A DNA stretch of 64,000 nucleotides from Pycnopodia helianthoides (taxonomy: Eukaryota; Echinodermata; Asteroidea; Forcipulatida; Asteriidae). Every line of letters begins with the position of its first letter. Positions within the stretch are counted from its first letter, which is position 1. The position numbers and the translations under genes were made by a program. The DNA lies in NCBI GenBank assembly GCA_032158295.1, contig CM063251.1:11137016-11201015 (forward strand). The letters run 5' to 3'. Below, in pieces: positions 35,831 through 59,672 of the stretch. The notes beneath the pieces are model-generated. The model was not told the DNA's origin. It worked only from the letters and a program-made list of their open reading frames with translations, and ran no database searches.

Positions 35831-36164
35831 ATGAGACTCGACAGTAGCTGCGTGTGACGTCAGCGCAACAGTTAAATGGGAGTTGAATAATTAGTCATTT
35901 TTTGCTTAAAGATGTTGTCATTATTGCTTACAACCTTTTGCTGTTGTACTTGTGTAAGGGCGCCAGAGCCCTATATAATGAACAAGACTGGAAAAAACAG
36001 GCGGTGACTATTTTTATTTATGAATTCATCGTGGTACAAAAGTTCGCCCTCTGGATGGAAAAAAACCCATTCGGTTTGGGAAAACTATGTTTGGTTTTGT
36101 ACTCGGTGGTAGCAATGATTTCAGTCGAGATTGTCATTTGGTGCTCGATATGTGGCATGTTGTA

Positions 36165-36330
36165 ACCCCTATTGTGTCTTCATTGTGTTCTAGGAATCTC
36201 GTGAATTGTTTAGAGGATTTTAGGGAGGGAGTACTTCGGTACAAGAGGAAAATGATGTGTTAAGGTAAGGGAGCATAATGGGGTTACACTCGGCCACATA
36301 TCGGGCATGGTATAAAATGTGTAGCCGTAT
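36165..36330. repeat. Dispersed repeat, reverse copy of the 555/24170 family
   Basis: It contains cttcattgtgttctaggaat and gccacatatcgggcatggta, which are the reverse complement of segments at 24300 and 620-690. Confidence 0.45.
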
Positions 36331-39300
36331 TTGGCAAGTTTGACACTCATGTCATGACCCTAATTTTGCTACAAACTAATAAATAAAGCAAAACAGTCCG
36401 GTATTCATATAATTCTACGCCTTTCTGAAATGTTTATTTCACTTCCAAATTATTAATTTATGACAGTATTTGCTGGAATTAAAATAAATAACCATGATTA
36501 TGAAATCAGTAAATACCCATAACAGATTAATATAGTTAGTCTTCAAGAGTTGAACCCGTTATTAACAATTGAAACAATATTAAAAATTGGACCACATGAG
36601 AGTACGATAACTTTGTGAAGAAAACTGTCAATAATTTCATGTTATCGTGTTGTTGTTCTTTATTATAATATTTACACATCTAAGTTCAATTACACATTCA
36701 TGCATACAGAACGGCTCCAACGCAATTAAAGTATTACCTCAAATTAATTTGCCCGTTTCCATTTTTTTTTTTACACTTGCCAAAATATACTCAGAAAAAT
36801 AATGTTAAATAAGTTGAAAAATAAAATCTCACTCTGACTAATTCGTCGGATACCAAACTTACCACTTGCATAACAAACACACTAAAATCCACCCACCCAG
36901 AAGCCAATTTCAGATTGACCTTCCAACCACACAAACAATTTCTAAGAACATTCTTTCTATGCTAAACAAAATAATGTTACCAGCGAAAAATAGCGTGCCA
37001 TGAACAATGTATGCGAGTGATTCTCTGCAAAATGTTTCTTATCAGCAAGTGGTATTTGTTGCGTGCAGGCTCAATGTGAAATCTGGTCCAGTGCCCAGTT
37101 TTATAGAGCTTGCTTAACACATTTCTGCTAAGCAAACATAAGCAGAATACCAGTCACAGTTGGTAAAAGTGACACGGTATTTTGGCTGGTAACCCTATTC
37201 TGGTAAGCATACTTTTGTTGTGCTTAGCTACTTTTTGTGCTTTAGCAACTTTATGAAAATGGGTCCACGGGCCGGTTTCACAAAGTACTAATAAGATTCA
37301 TCTTAAGATGAGTTGTCAGTATTGCCACAGTGAATTGTACTGTGACATCACACTTTGCTTATCAAGTAAGAGTGATTTGCAGTTAAGATAAATCTTTAGC
37401 TCGTTGTGAAATCAAGCCTGGCCGTTTAGTCATTCTACGTTTCATAACTGTTCATGAACGTTCCCATATAGCGGTTTCCGCGGTTCAAAAAGACTTGAAC
37501 ACGAGGCACCACAAATCTTGATTTTCTCGTAATATCCCAAATGACAGCAAACTTACATCACTCGTGTAGTTTCGTTTTGAAATTGTGCCATTATGTATTC
37601 ACCACTGCATCTCCGAACATCTTAAACGTGGAGTATACGCGCCTTTCATTACTAAAAATTAGCTGTTTTGCAGCATTAGCATTATTTTCATCATGCTATC
37701 TTTGGCCATAAAACCATTCATTTATAATGAAAGCAAAACCCCAATCAATATAAAGACATTAGTAAATCATTAACTACTAATACACAGAGTGAAATTCAAA
37801 TGATATTATGCCATTATTTTGCACATCGGCTTCTGCAACCTTAGCCGCCCAGCGCACCCCCCAAAAAAACCCAAAATAATAATAAAATAAATAAATACAC
37901 AAATAAAGTTAACAATTAAATAAATAAGTAAATACAATTTTAACAAAAGAAAAAAAACAAATAAATAAAAAATAATAATATAATTTAAAAAAACCTGTAC
38001 TTTAATAAGTACTAATAACAACAGCAAAATAAAAGAGGAAAATAAATAAAAATACATTGATACATAACGCCAAATGTCGGAGGTTTAAATTGTTTGAATG
38101 CAATCGGCTGATCACCAAATAAAAATAAATATATTTTGTCACGAATTAAACATTCTTAAACATACATTTTCCTCATCTCCTCAAAAAAGCATATTAATAT
38201 GGCTGGATATAATAATCTAAATTTCAATTTGATTCAATCTATAAAATATTCTACAAGTATGGGTAATATTCTGAAGTGAATAAGTAATTTCAATAGATAA
38301 TAAATATACATACAATTTACTCTTTGAATAATTTAGTTCGTTTTACTGTGTCGTTTCATCCAGAAACAAGCTTAATTTAAAACCAAGGTGTGTGTACAAT
38401 TCTTCTTGGAAAAAACCCCCCTCAAAACACACAGATTTTTCATCGCAAAATCTCATTAAAAGTCTAGATTGCCTATAATCCTAGCAGAAGTTGTAATACA
38501 ACTCAACTAAGACAATAGCCGCGAAACAGTGTGATCTATGTGTATGACATAATAAACTGAGATTTTACAAAGTCAAACATTCTCAAGACAATAGCTACCA
38601 CAGTTTTTGGTTTCTTTTTAAATAAACTTTTCAGTGATATATAGCAGTCACTTTACGTAATTTTTATTAGCAAGGCATTTTTAGCATTAAAGCGCTTCAT
38701 TTATAAACAGTAATTTTGTCTCCTTATAGTCAAATGCGTAGTACTACCCAACGAGAGAGAAATAAAACAAACATCAATTTAATATATTTACATATATCAT
38801 TAGTACTGCTTCTGTTCCCGTGATCTTAACTTTACGACTAAACTACGTGCTGCGGTGTTCATGTGAGTCCATGTTACGCCCCGCTTCGTTAATCAAACCT
38901 GCTGTTAGGTCAGGCCCAACATGTATTCAAGTTAGAACACGCCCAAGTTGGGACAGGCCCAACTTGTACTCAACATGGAACATACCCAACTGTAACTAGA
39001 ACCGACACTCAAACTTGGGCGATAAAACTACATTAACATGTTAATGCAAAAAATGTCTTTCTTTCTTTTTTTGAAAAAACAATTTTTTCTTGAGTTCTCA
39101 TTTCATGTTGTTTCCCTTGTACTATTTACCCTTACCCTTGCTTTCGACCAATACACATCAGTTCATATTTTTCAAGGAGACAACAAAATGTATTCCAGTA
39201 ATTTCTTCCAATCAATAACTCAGTATACGCCCTCTGGTTAAATAATTATTCTTAATGACATGTGTGGATGTGTGGATGTGTGGAACTACACGTTCTTAAA

Positions 39301-40312
39301 TTCTTACAAAGCCGTCGAATAAAAAACAATTTATGCAATTTAAATGTGTGATTTTCCCCATTAAATCCATAAATAAACAGAACGCCCACTTCAAGATTAT
39401 CATTTCATTTAAAACAAATCTTTCCAAGTAGTCTGTTTAAATCTTTTAGATGAATACAAAAACGCAACCCTGCTATTTCAAGGTGAAGGAATACTAAAAG
39501 TATTGGGGGGGGGGGGTGTAGTGTTTTTCAAGAACTCTTTTACGTATTTTTGAATGAAAAAGAAGAACCACAGTATTGTGGCAACCATAGCATGTATACA
39601 AAACATTCTACATGCCAGTACTTATTTAAACTTTATATACATTTCAAAAAGTCTGAATATTGAAAAATATCAACTTCCATTTGTACCCTTTTTTATACAA
39701 TGGGAATATACTATGAGAGTTTACACACAAGAAGGGTTTCTATATTTCTTATAGTGGTTGCTGTATGCATATCAATACCTTTAAATGGGTTAAATTGGAA
39801 TGCAACTCAAGTTAACATTCATTGAGTTGGCTTAAAGTAATTTTAATAGTTCTGGCTGAGCTGAGGAGATATGGAAAATCAACCTGTGGAAATGTTTAAA
39901 CTAAATAAGTTTTTTTTTTTTTTTTTTTTTTGCGTAGTTTATACTATATTCCGCACATTGGTGGAACACGTCATATTTCATACTTTATTTTGCAATGTAA
40001 ACTGTTCCAACACTAAAAAAAAGTGTAACATAGGAGTCTTATGTTAATAAATATAGGACGCTTGATAGGACGCTTCGCATCTAACCTCGCGTATACTTAT
40101 TAGTGCGAATGCAAACGCTTCCCCGCCAACGTGCGTTTGGCTATGAATACCGAACACGCTTGGTCTTGAAGCGCTTTCAAGCTATGTCTTTATCAGCCGT
40201 TTTAATACCTTCTTGTTGAAATAAACTATATAAATTGTTCAAAACTTTGTACCATTAATTTTTGAAATAAATTATAACATATTAAAAAATCAAATGAGAA
40301 GGATCTATGTGT
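36331..40312. other. AT-rich non-coding stretch
   Basis: No exon recognised. It contains A/T-rich low-complexity DNA at 37860-38060, a tandem atgtgtgg repeat near 39260, a G10 run near 39506 and a T22 run at 39910-39931. Segments with gtgcttag/gctaagcaaa near 37090-37260 look like dispersed repeat. Confidence 0.5.
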
Positions 40313-40495
40313 GAGGTGTATATAACAAATATAGGATTCATTTTTATTTATACAATAGCAGAATATAATGACTAGTAGACTGTTCCATTTCAACTTGGCT
40401 TCACCTCATGAAATGCAACAGTCCTGAATTCACTTCATGCTTATATTCTGCTATATTGTAATCTATGCATCCAATATTTGTACACTATACTATAT
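40313..40495. mobile_element. Small fold-back element
   Basis: The flanking segments acaatagcagaatataa (40354) and ttatattctgctatattgt (40441) are inverted. The similarity extends outwards (caaatataggattcat against atgcatccaatatttg), giving arms of about 45 bases. Confidence 0.65.
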
Positions 40496-41469
40496 CCCTT
40501 GGCAGAGCATACGTTCCCCCTACTTTACATCGAAATGCAAGGCATTATCAAAATTAATCAGTTGTATATAATATTTAAAGAAAGAAAAAGTATATTCAAA
40601 CATTTTGAATGACACTTGATACAATTGAATCACAAATAGGTAAAAGCTTTAACTTTATAAGGAATGTAGAGTATTACCACCACAAGAAGTCATTATTTCA
40701 ATGCCTCATCCTGGAACGGAACAGGTGACCTTGACAATTGATTTTGTACTAATCAAATCTCAAATTTAATTGTTATTTCGGGATACAAAACCGCACTCTA
40801 TTTGAAAATATGAAAAATCAACAGGAAACTGTGTAATTGTTGCCCACTTTAAATTATCAACAACAGAGACAGTCACTGGCAATACAGACAAAAATACTTC
40901 ATATGGAAAGTGTAAGGAATCAGCAAACATTTATCAAAGTCATAAATGTGGCTCTTTGTGAGGATTGGTCATTGATTTACAAGAAAATGAAGCAAACAAG
41001 TGTTTGAGAGGAATGATTCTGGCAAAAATATTGATAAAGATTATTTGACTAAAATCCTGAAACTGTAAAGTGTAATAAACAACAGAGTTGTTACCAATTT
41101 GTTACATAAATACATGTACACCCATGCAATGGTTTAGGCTAATAATAGTCAAAGCTTTGAAAGACATTGATAAGTAAATACAATACATGATTTCGATGAA
41201 ACATTCTCATATATACATGCGACAAAAGCAATCTGGAAAAATAAAGTGGACAAATTTATTTTCTAGTCATATGAGGAAACTTAGGAATGCAAATGCACTA
41301 TTTTGTACTGAGAGTACAGAATTCGTCACCACAAAGAAAAAAACAATGGGAGACTCTTGAGATGAGAGTGGGCGAGATGATTCACTGGTTGGTCCTTTTC
41401 TAATGTTTTCATCGCTGAGAACAATGGAAAGGGACCGGTGAGTGGGTAGCCTTCTGTCAAGGTCTTAGA

Positions 41470-41575
41470 GCTGCGATGCCAAGCGACTGAAATGGGAGAC
41501 CACGCACGCGAGTGGCTTCACCACTCGGCTCGCGCGCGTGGTCTCTCGTTCCAGTCGCTCCACTGTTTACAAGCT
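41470..41575. repeat. CpG-rich fold-back
   Basis: gagaccacgcacgcgagtgg and ccactcggctcgcgcgcgtggtctc face each other, with the outer parts agcgactgaaatg and gttccagtcgct also inverted. It makes the chance ORF 41457-41660. Confidence 0.7.
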
Positions 41576-44500
41576 GTCCAAGCCACGATGGCCTTGACAA
41601 AAGGCTAGTGAGTGGGAAGCCTGCTATCGACTCAAAAAGTTTCCCACCCATTACTTTCAATTATAAATCTTGCTGATTGTGAAATTACCAATCCATCAAA
41701 CTACCATCTGAGCAACTGTCAAAGTGGAGCAAAATAGCAAAGACCCACAAAATTACTGCTGCTTATTTTGTTTGCTGCAAATGAAATAAGTCCGATGTCA
41801 AATGCACAGTATTTGATAAATAATGTATCTATAGGTCGGTTGTATGTAAGTTCATTGAAAACTAGGGATGATAATTCATTAAAAAAACAAAACAAAACAA
41901 TGATGTACTTTTCCTATCAAAAAATAATAACAATAATTTCCAAGAGTTGTTCAATTTATTACAACAAAATTTTAAAAAATACGCAAGGCTATGGAATGCG
42001 CTGTATGGTCAAGGTGCATAGGCAGTGGCATCGTTATTAAAGGCAGCAATTTAATTATTCTCGTATGTGTGTGTGTGTGGTTTTTTTCACAGCGATCACA
42101 TCACGTCTATGGTTTTCGTACACAACATATAAATGCAATAGCGCCCCCAAACTCACATGCAACCGCTACAATTGTAGACTATGGCCAGTCTACCAGTAAG
42201 CTGCACAGCTAAAGTCTATCTACTGTTCTGAGGAAGTCAACATGTGAGTGCATTTTAAGCATAAACACCCTTACGAAAAATATGGCTGGCCTACCGGGCA
42301 AAAAAAAAATTACAAAAATTAAGCATTCCTTCATCTATGCTTGTTCTTTATGGTTAGTCTCCAATCATTTAAGACAAGAAATAAAGTAACCAATAACACA
42401 TGTAAACCCGATAACAATAATCAACTGTGTTGATGATGTCATTTGTTACAGCTTCTTTGGTGTAAATAACATTAATAAATGAACTTGTGTCCTGGGGGGA
42501 GAAATTCTGCAGTTGACCATAAAATACGTATTCTAATTACAGGGTAACTTTACATACATACCTGTATAGTGGCCGTTGTATATTTGATTTTATTTCAACA
42601 GTAATACGAAGAAAAAACCCAGGGGAGACCCTGGATTGAAATATTTATTCACCTTTGAAAATGTAAACTTCAAAAAGAAATAATTTAGGGGGGGTGTTCT
42701 TAAAGCCAGTCATTTTGTACCATCTGGAAAACGATGAAAACTTTGGATGGCCCTTAAATGTACCAGAACAAAAATCAATTTACAATGTATGTACCTGACA
42801 TGTGCTCAGGGCCCAATTTCATACAGCCTGTAAGCACAAAAACTCGCTAAGCCCAGAAAAATCTTGCTCTGCAGCTAGGTTACCAGCGCATTCCATAAGG
42901 TTGGCATCGTTGCGACTGGTGCCCCATTCATTTCTGCTTCACAGCTTTATGAAATTGGCCCTGCATGCTATGGCCAAGGCTTATATCAAATGTCTACAAA
43001 TGCAACAAGGAATCAGCATGTGAAGTACAAACAGCAACAGCTATTGCATGGATAAACAAACTACCTTGTGCATACTGCATGTAGCTTATTCAACAGCAAT
43101 ATTATCATTAGATTTTTAAATATCATAGATTAATAGCTATTATTGTTATAACTATTGTTTGTTTTTGTAAACATAAGCTCAGATCTGTCCTGTTTTGAAT
43201 CGGGCAATATACATGGCATATATGTAAGATGGCATTCTAGTGTAGAAGTATACTTCTCAGCATGTACATGTACAGCATAACTTGATGTGGATGTCTTGGA
43301 CCTTAAGTGGGAAATACATGTGTAAGACACACACAATCTCATCGTAATGGCATTCTCTACATGTATATCATTTCTCAGCATCCATTACCTGTACATACAG
43401 ACCTGTGTACATCTGAATCCAAGTAGAACCGGAAGATTCCATTTTTTATCATCTTGTCTTTTACTCTCCTCTTTTGATGCCCCCCCTCCCCTCCATACAT
43501 TTCTTTTGAGGGAGTGATGCTTACATTATGGAGGTAGCAGGAAGCCCATGCAAATTGTTCACATTATTCCTGAACAACTTATCCGAGTTGTGAAATTTTG
43601 GAGAGCTATCACTTGATTTTGGTTTCGACCTGTACAGCTCTCAAACCGAGTTGCAAAATATATTAAACAGTTCCAGGCTTCAGGTTTTGATGCCAGATGA
43701 GTTGCTCTCCAGGCTGAGTTGAGTGTACAGTATTTACAAACACTTTGTGCATTACCGGTCACTTTAACAAACACATGACATCTAGTGCTTCTCAGTTTAT
43801 ATTGACTAGTGTTCTAAACCACACACCGCACAGGCAAAGAATCAATGTCATCAGGCTGGGCTGGGTTACATGGTTGGGCTTTACTTTAAAAGGAAAACAT
43901 GGATGTTGTGTTCATGCCCACGCATGAGATTACCTAAAATGATGGCTGGCTATAACGGATTAAAAGCTTGCACAGATAGTGCAACCATTTGTCTGCCATT
44001 TTCAAAGAACATGGAAAAGATACCACCCAAAGTGTTTTTCACTAAGCCCCTAGAGGTGTTGTAAAGTATTTCAATGAAATTTCGCACAAACTTGCAGGAG
44101 TAACATGGATCTGATTTGATAGAAGGTATTAGAAATGTCTCCAATGACGTTTTTATGAAATGTACAATGGATATCTACAAGTGTTTACACACAACAGTTG
44201 ATTCCAATTACAGGCTGAGCTGAAGAGAATGTTCCTTTAACAGCAAGTCCCTGAAACTGGGCCTGCCAGCCAAAAGCAATCATTTATAGGCGGAAACTCT
44301 CTTCAAAGATGCAAAGATTAACATCTCGGCTAGGCGGGAAATTCCGCCTACAGGTACCAAATCAATGCTTACACAACTTGTGCTGAAAGTCTGCAACAGC
44401 CAAGCAAGCGTGGCCTTGTGGTGATCTCTGCACACTATTTAGTACACACACAATGCCAACGCGCTAACCATTCCATGCATGCTGCTATTATACACTTCCG

Positions 44501-44729
44501 CAACAGTACTCAAAACCGCTCAATTGTCCCACCTATTTTTGTTTGTTTGGTTTGTTTTTCTTTGTCTGACAACTTGACAACTTTCTTTTTGTGACAGGCT
44601 CAGGTCAGTGAGTAAAGCAAGTCACACACCTTGGAGGGTCTGTTGACTGTATCGAAAGCCTCTCGCTGATCTCTCAGAAAGGTTCTATCAAACTATGTCT
44701 GTTACTGAAAAAAAAAAGTGGCACTGATA
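41576..44729. other. Region downstream of Rab27, probably including its 3' UTR
   Basis: No coding exon. Minus-strand AATAAA candidates exist (for example TTTATT at 42644-42649 on the plus strand), but the true 3' end cannot be set. Near 42810-42965 is a dispersed fragment (gggcccaatttcat... tttatgaaattggccctg), itself an inverted pair. Confidence 0.4.
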
Positions 44730-55700
<10,971 letters not shown>

Positions 55701-58700
55701 ATAAATAAAAGGCGTAAGGGTAAGGTATATGGGAGAAGAATAATGAGCCGTTGATGCATGGCGTCTGCCAAGACAGCTCTGATTGTTCAACTGCTAATCT
55801 TCCTGTCTTATTATCACCCCAAGATATTTACACGGGATGTGTGAACAGTGAACAGCACCTCAAGTCTCAAGTCAATATTGCTGTTTGTTTTGATGATAGT
55901 ATTCTGTTACTCCTGTCTAAAACATACGTGTGAACAAATCATACTCATATATAGGTGTTTGAAGAAACGTACCCTAAGAATTTTAGTCTGAAATATCAAC
56001 AATTCACACTCTGAATGAAGAATCAGCCACTGCTGAACAAGTCACAACATAATCAAGATGTTTCACAGCGTCATTCCGAGCGAGCGTCATGGTTTTCCCA
56101 GTGTACACCTAATGATCATAGAGACACGTCCAGATATCTCCTGATCACAAACACTTGACAGTCTGCACGGCCTTCATATGGCATCCGTAAGACCATCAAA
56201 CGCAGCAGGATCAATTATTTATACAATAGCCACACGGTAAACACACTCGTGTTTACAATTTCTATTTTGAACGCATCAGCTCACCCCGGTCCCACAGTGA
56301 TGAAGTTGGTTAATAATCTCAGAGCAAATTGATAGATCCTGGGATATCTGATGCTATAGGCTGATGAGATTCATCAAAAACGTGCAACTGATACGCCTTG
56401 CCGATGTTATTAGCATTATATGGAGACAAAGAGATAGGTATTGGCAACTGACATCTTCTTCCAGTCAACATGAAAGGTAGACTGAACTGTGTTTTAGCCT
56501 GTACAATTGTACGTGACAATGGCTAAGGATTCTGCACTGCCAGTAGTCCCCTTCCGTCATGTCCGTTGCTCGCAGCATTTCGAATGATGACTGTATAAAT
56601 GTCCCCTATTTTTTTCATTAGTTTTTTTCTGGGTCAAGAGGGGATGTTTAAATGCCTACACCATCAAATGGGTCAGAATTTGGAGGCAATGTTCTTATTA
56701 TTCAGGAATCAGCGTGGCATTTAAGTGAAGGGTATGCCTCATACATGCGTACTATGCACAGCTACTCTTGAGCGGTTAAGACGGTCTGAGAAGCGAATCA
56801 ATTCTCAATCTGGAGTGCAAGTTCTTACAAACCTCAACCAGACCGACTTAAGGCAAAGTTCCTCCACCCACACACTCACTCAGACCTTGACTGGCTTAGA
56901 GCCTGGCAGTGCCAAGTTCCACCTTTAACTCTTTGTGCAAAATAGTCAATATTGTCAAACCTGCTAACAATACCATGAAAACAGTCTACAGTACCTAATG
57001 TAAAAACATCACAGGTGCTGTACTATTGTACATTGTATGTACAAAGTATGCACCGTGTACATGTACATTGTATTTGTACAGTGTTTCTAAATAGTTTCAA
57101 ATACAGTGACAGAATGGTTTTTGTTAAAATCATGGTCATAATGCATGTACATACAATGTAGTAAATTGTAGACCATGTGAACTAGACTGACCTTGCACAT
57201 TCCAGGGCCTTTCTGGCAGGCGAGATACTACATGTACATTGTACACTTGTCAAATGGGAAATTTTACATTTTGTGTCATAATTTCCGCATAAACTTCATG
57301 GGTTATGAAAATAACAGCCTGAACAAGTTTTGAGATGTGCCCCCTATCAAAAGTTGATAATATCGAACGGTGTTCCAACAAAATATCATATTTGATGTTT
57401 TCTTTCCATTTAGCAGTGTACAAAGCGTGCCTGCAGAAAATCCAGGCTCTGTCATGTCTGTGGCATCGCACATGGTCCACATGCACTACATGTGCATAAT
57501 GTGTACAAATGTACGTTAAAATATGTATTGTACTACATGATTTTCATAGATTTTCTATGGAAAAATTACACGAAACAGTGAACAATTTCCCTTGTACATG
57601 TATAGATAGTTCCGAACAGACGCCATCTATCTTCACAGGCAAATTGCATTTTGGCTTGCAGACGCGTCAAGCGCTCATATTATTGACGCAGCCTCATGTG
57701 AACGCATGATTGCATGGACTGTCTGTTCCAAATTGCCTGTGTGTTTCCAAATTGCCTATCTAAAGCACAGCAAAATGCTACACAAAATCTATCGGTTGCT
57801 ACTCAAAAATCATCATCCTAATCAATATTAGCAATCAGTGTGAAACAAAAAAACCATTTCGTTCAACTGTAGATGCCAAATTGCTGAATGAAATCGTTCC
57901 CTGCAAAATACATATTACGCACTGTACAGTATGTCCAAGAAATGAGTGTTCTGTTTACGAGTACTTTTTTGAATCATGTAATAAACAGTGGGGGAACTGA
58001 CTGGGTAATATATAAATCAATTTGGGGGTGAACAAACATACAATTTTTATTTATTTTTTATGCCAGGTCCTTTTGGAAAAAATACAAGTAGATCACACAA
58101 TGTACATTATATAGACACAAAGGTCAAGGTCAATGGGAAAGAATGGCATGCACTATCAACAGAATTGATGTTTGTCAGTCATTTGTGAACGGTCTGATCA
58201 TTGATTGGCCGGTCATTTGTGAAGAGTCATCTCTAAATCTTGCTGACACAAAGCTAATGTACTGGTGATTGATCAGTACGGATCAGTGATTCCCATCATG
58301 TTGAGGTCCAAATTGCTGCACTCCACACAACAGGGCCTGGAATTTCATCTTTGAAAGAGCAAGGCCATTTTCATGTTTTGCAAAGGGCACTGACTTCTAC
58401 TGAAAAGTCTAGATTATAAACTTTTGAAGGGGTACCAAAGCCAAGACCAGGGCAACAGAGGCCATGGTTTTTTTGTGTAATTCCAGGCCCGACACAAAGT
58501 GCATCACCTGGGTCTCATTTCCACCTGGGGGTGGGTTTCTCAATCGATACTCATTGAATAACTCCATTGGTAGTAGAGGGTTTTAGTAGTAGAGGGTAGT
58601 GCAGGCGGTTCATAATACACAATACAGTGCGCCCTCTACAGTTTGCCCAGGAAAGGCCATTTTCACAGGTATCTTGGGGAAAAGGTTGACAAGTGTTTAT

Positions 58701-59227
58701 TGTCATAATGCAGCACCTGCTGCACAACCCAAATTGGTTAAGTTTGCTCATGCTTTGCAAATCAGCAAGGTCGTAGTGTTTTTTTTTCTTACAGCACAAG
58801 ATTTGTTTAGTGGCTGGTGAATGTTTTTACATTCAAGCCAGCCATTTAAAGGTCCAAACTTTTTTTTTAAAGGGCTTCTCATGGTTAAAATGTACAGGGC
58901 GCACTGTATTGCAATTTGCCCATATTTGGTCATACAAAATCAAAAGCTGAGCCACCGACAAATTTCTGACCGTCTTAACAATAACTAAATAATTACACAC
59001 ATACATGTACTGTAGTAAGCCATCCTTTTCTACATGAGCTCAGAGGAATAGGTTGGGAGTGTTGTTGAATGTGCTTCACAGGTAAAGATGACAATTGAAG
59101 CTGCAAAGACCATGGTGATGACATCAATGAGGGTGACATACATGTACCAGTGTCATAACAAATTTGGAATATAATACACAAGAAAAGTACAAGTACATGT
59201 ATGTAGATAACATAAAGGAGCCCACAA
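55701..59227. other. Upstream of Rab27 coding exon 1; no coding exon found
   Basis: It may contain the Rab27 5' UTR exon and promoter. It has many tacatgtac words and a dispersed repeat at 57265-57470. No gene recognised. Confidence 0.45.
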
Positions 59228-59421
59228 CAGTACAATGACAATGACCATGACAATGTCAATGCAGAGAAGATAACTATGATGAAAATGATTGCCATGAGAA
59301 TCATGGTCATGTGGTGTGTCATGGCAGTACAATGACAATGACCATGACAATGTCAATGCAGAGAAGATAACTATGATGAAAATGATTGCCATGAGAATCA
59401 TGGTCATGTGGTGTGTCATGG
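59228..59421. repeat. Recent 97-bp tandem duplication
   Basis: 59228-59324 and 59325-59421 look identical by eye. The right border ggtgtgtcatgg is also the first bases of the adjoining SINE. Confidence 0.9.
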
Positions 59422-59672
59422 CCGAGCAGTTCTCTCACACCAAATTCACGCCCTGGTGTTTCTGATCAGCAGAGTATTCAGGTTTGAGTCCCGCTCTTGA
59501 CACTTTTACAGTTATTGCTTCGTCCTTCAGATGGGACGAAAAGCTGTAGGTTCCGTGTGCTGTGTAAATGCACGTAAAAGAACCCAGATACACTTGTATC
59601 TCTACAGTGTAAGAGAAGGGATTTGCCCCCGGTGTTTCTGGCAGTGGCTGCTGAGTGCGCCACAGCATTTTG
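59411..59672 (+). mobile_element. tRNA-like SINE
   Basis: Head gtgtgtcatggccgagcagt, box B ggtttgagtcccgctc, then gatgggacgaaaagc and gcacgtaaaagaacccag as in the other copies. Confidence 0.75.

Noticed and set aside
59153..59419. Two minus-strand ORFs with an identical start
   Set aside because: They arise from the 97-bp tandem duplication.
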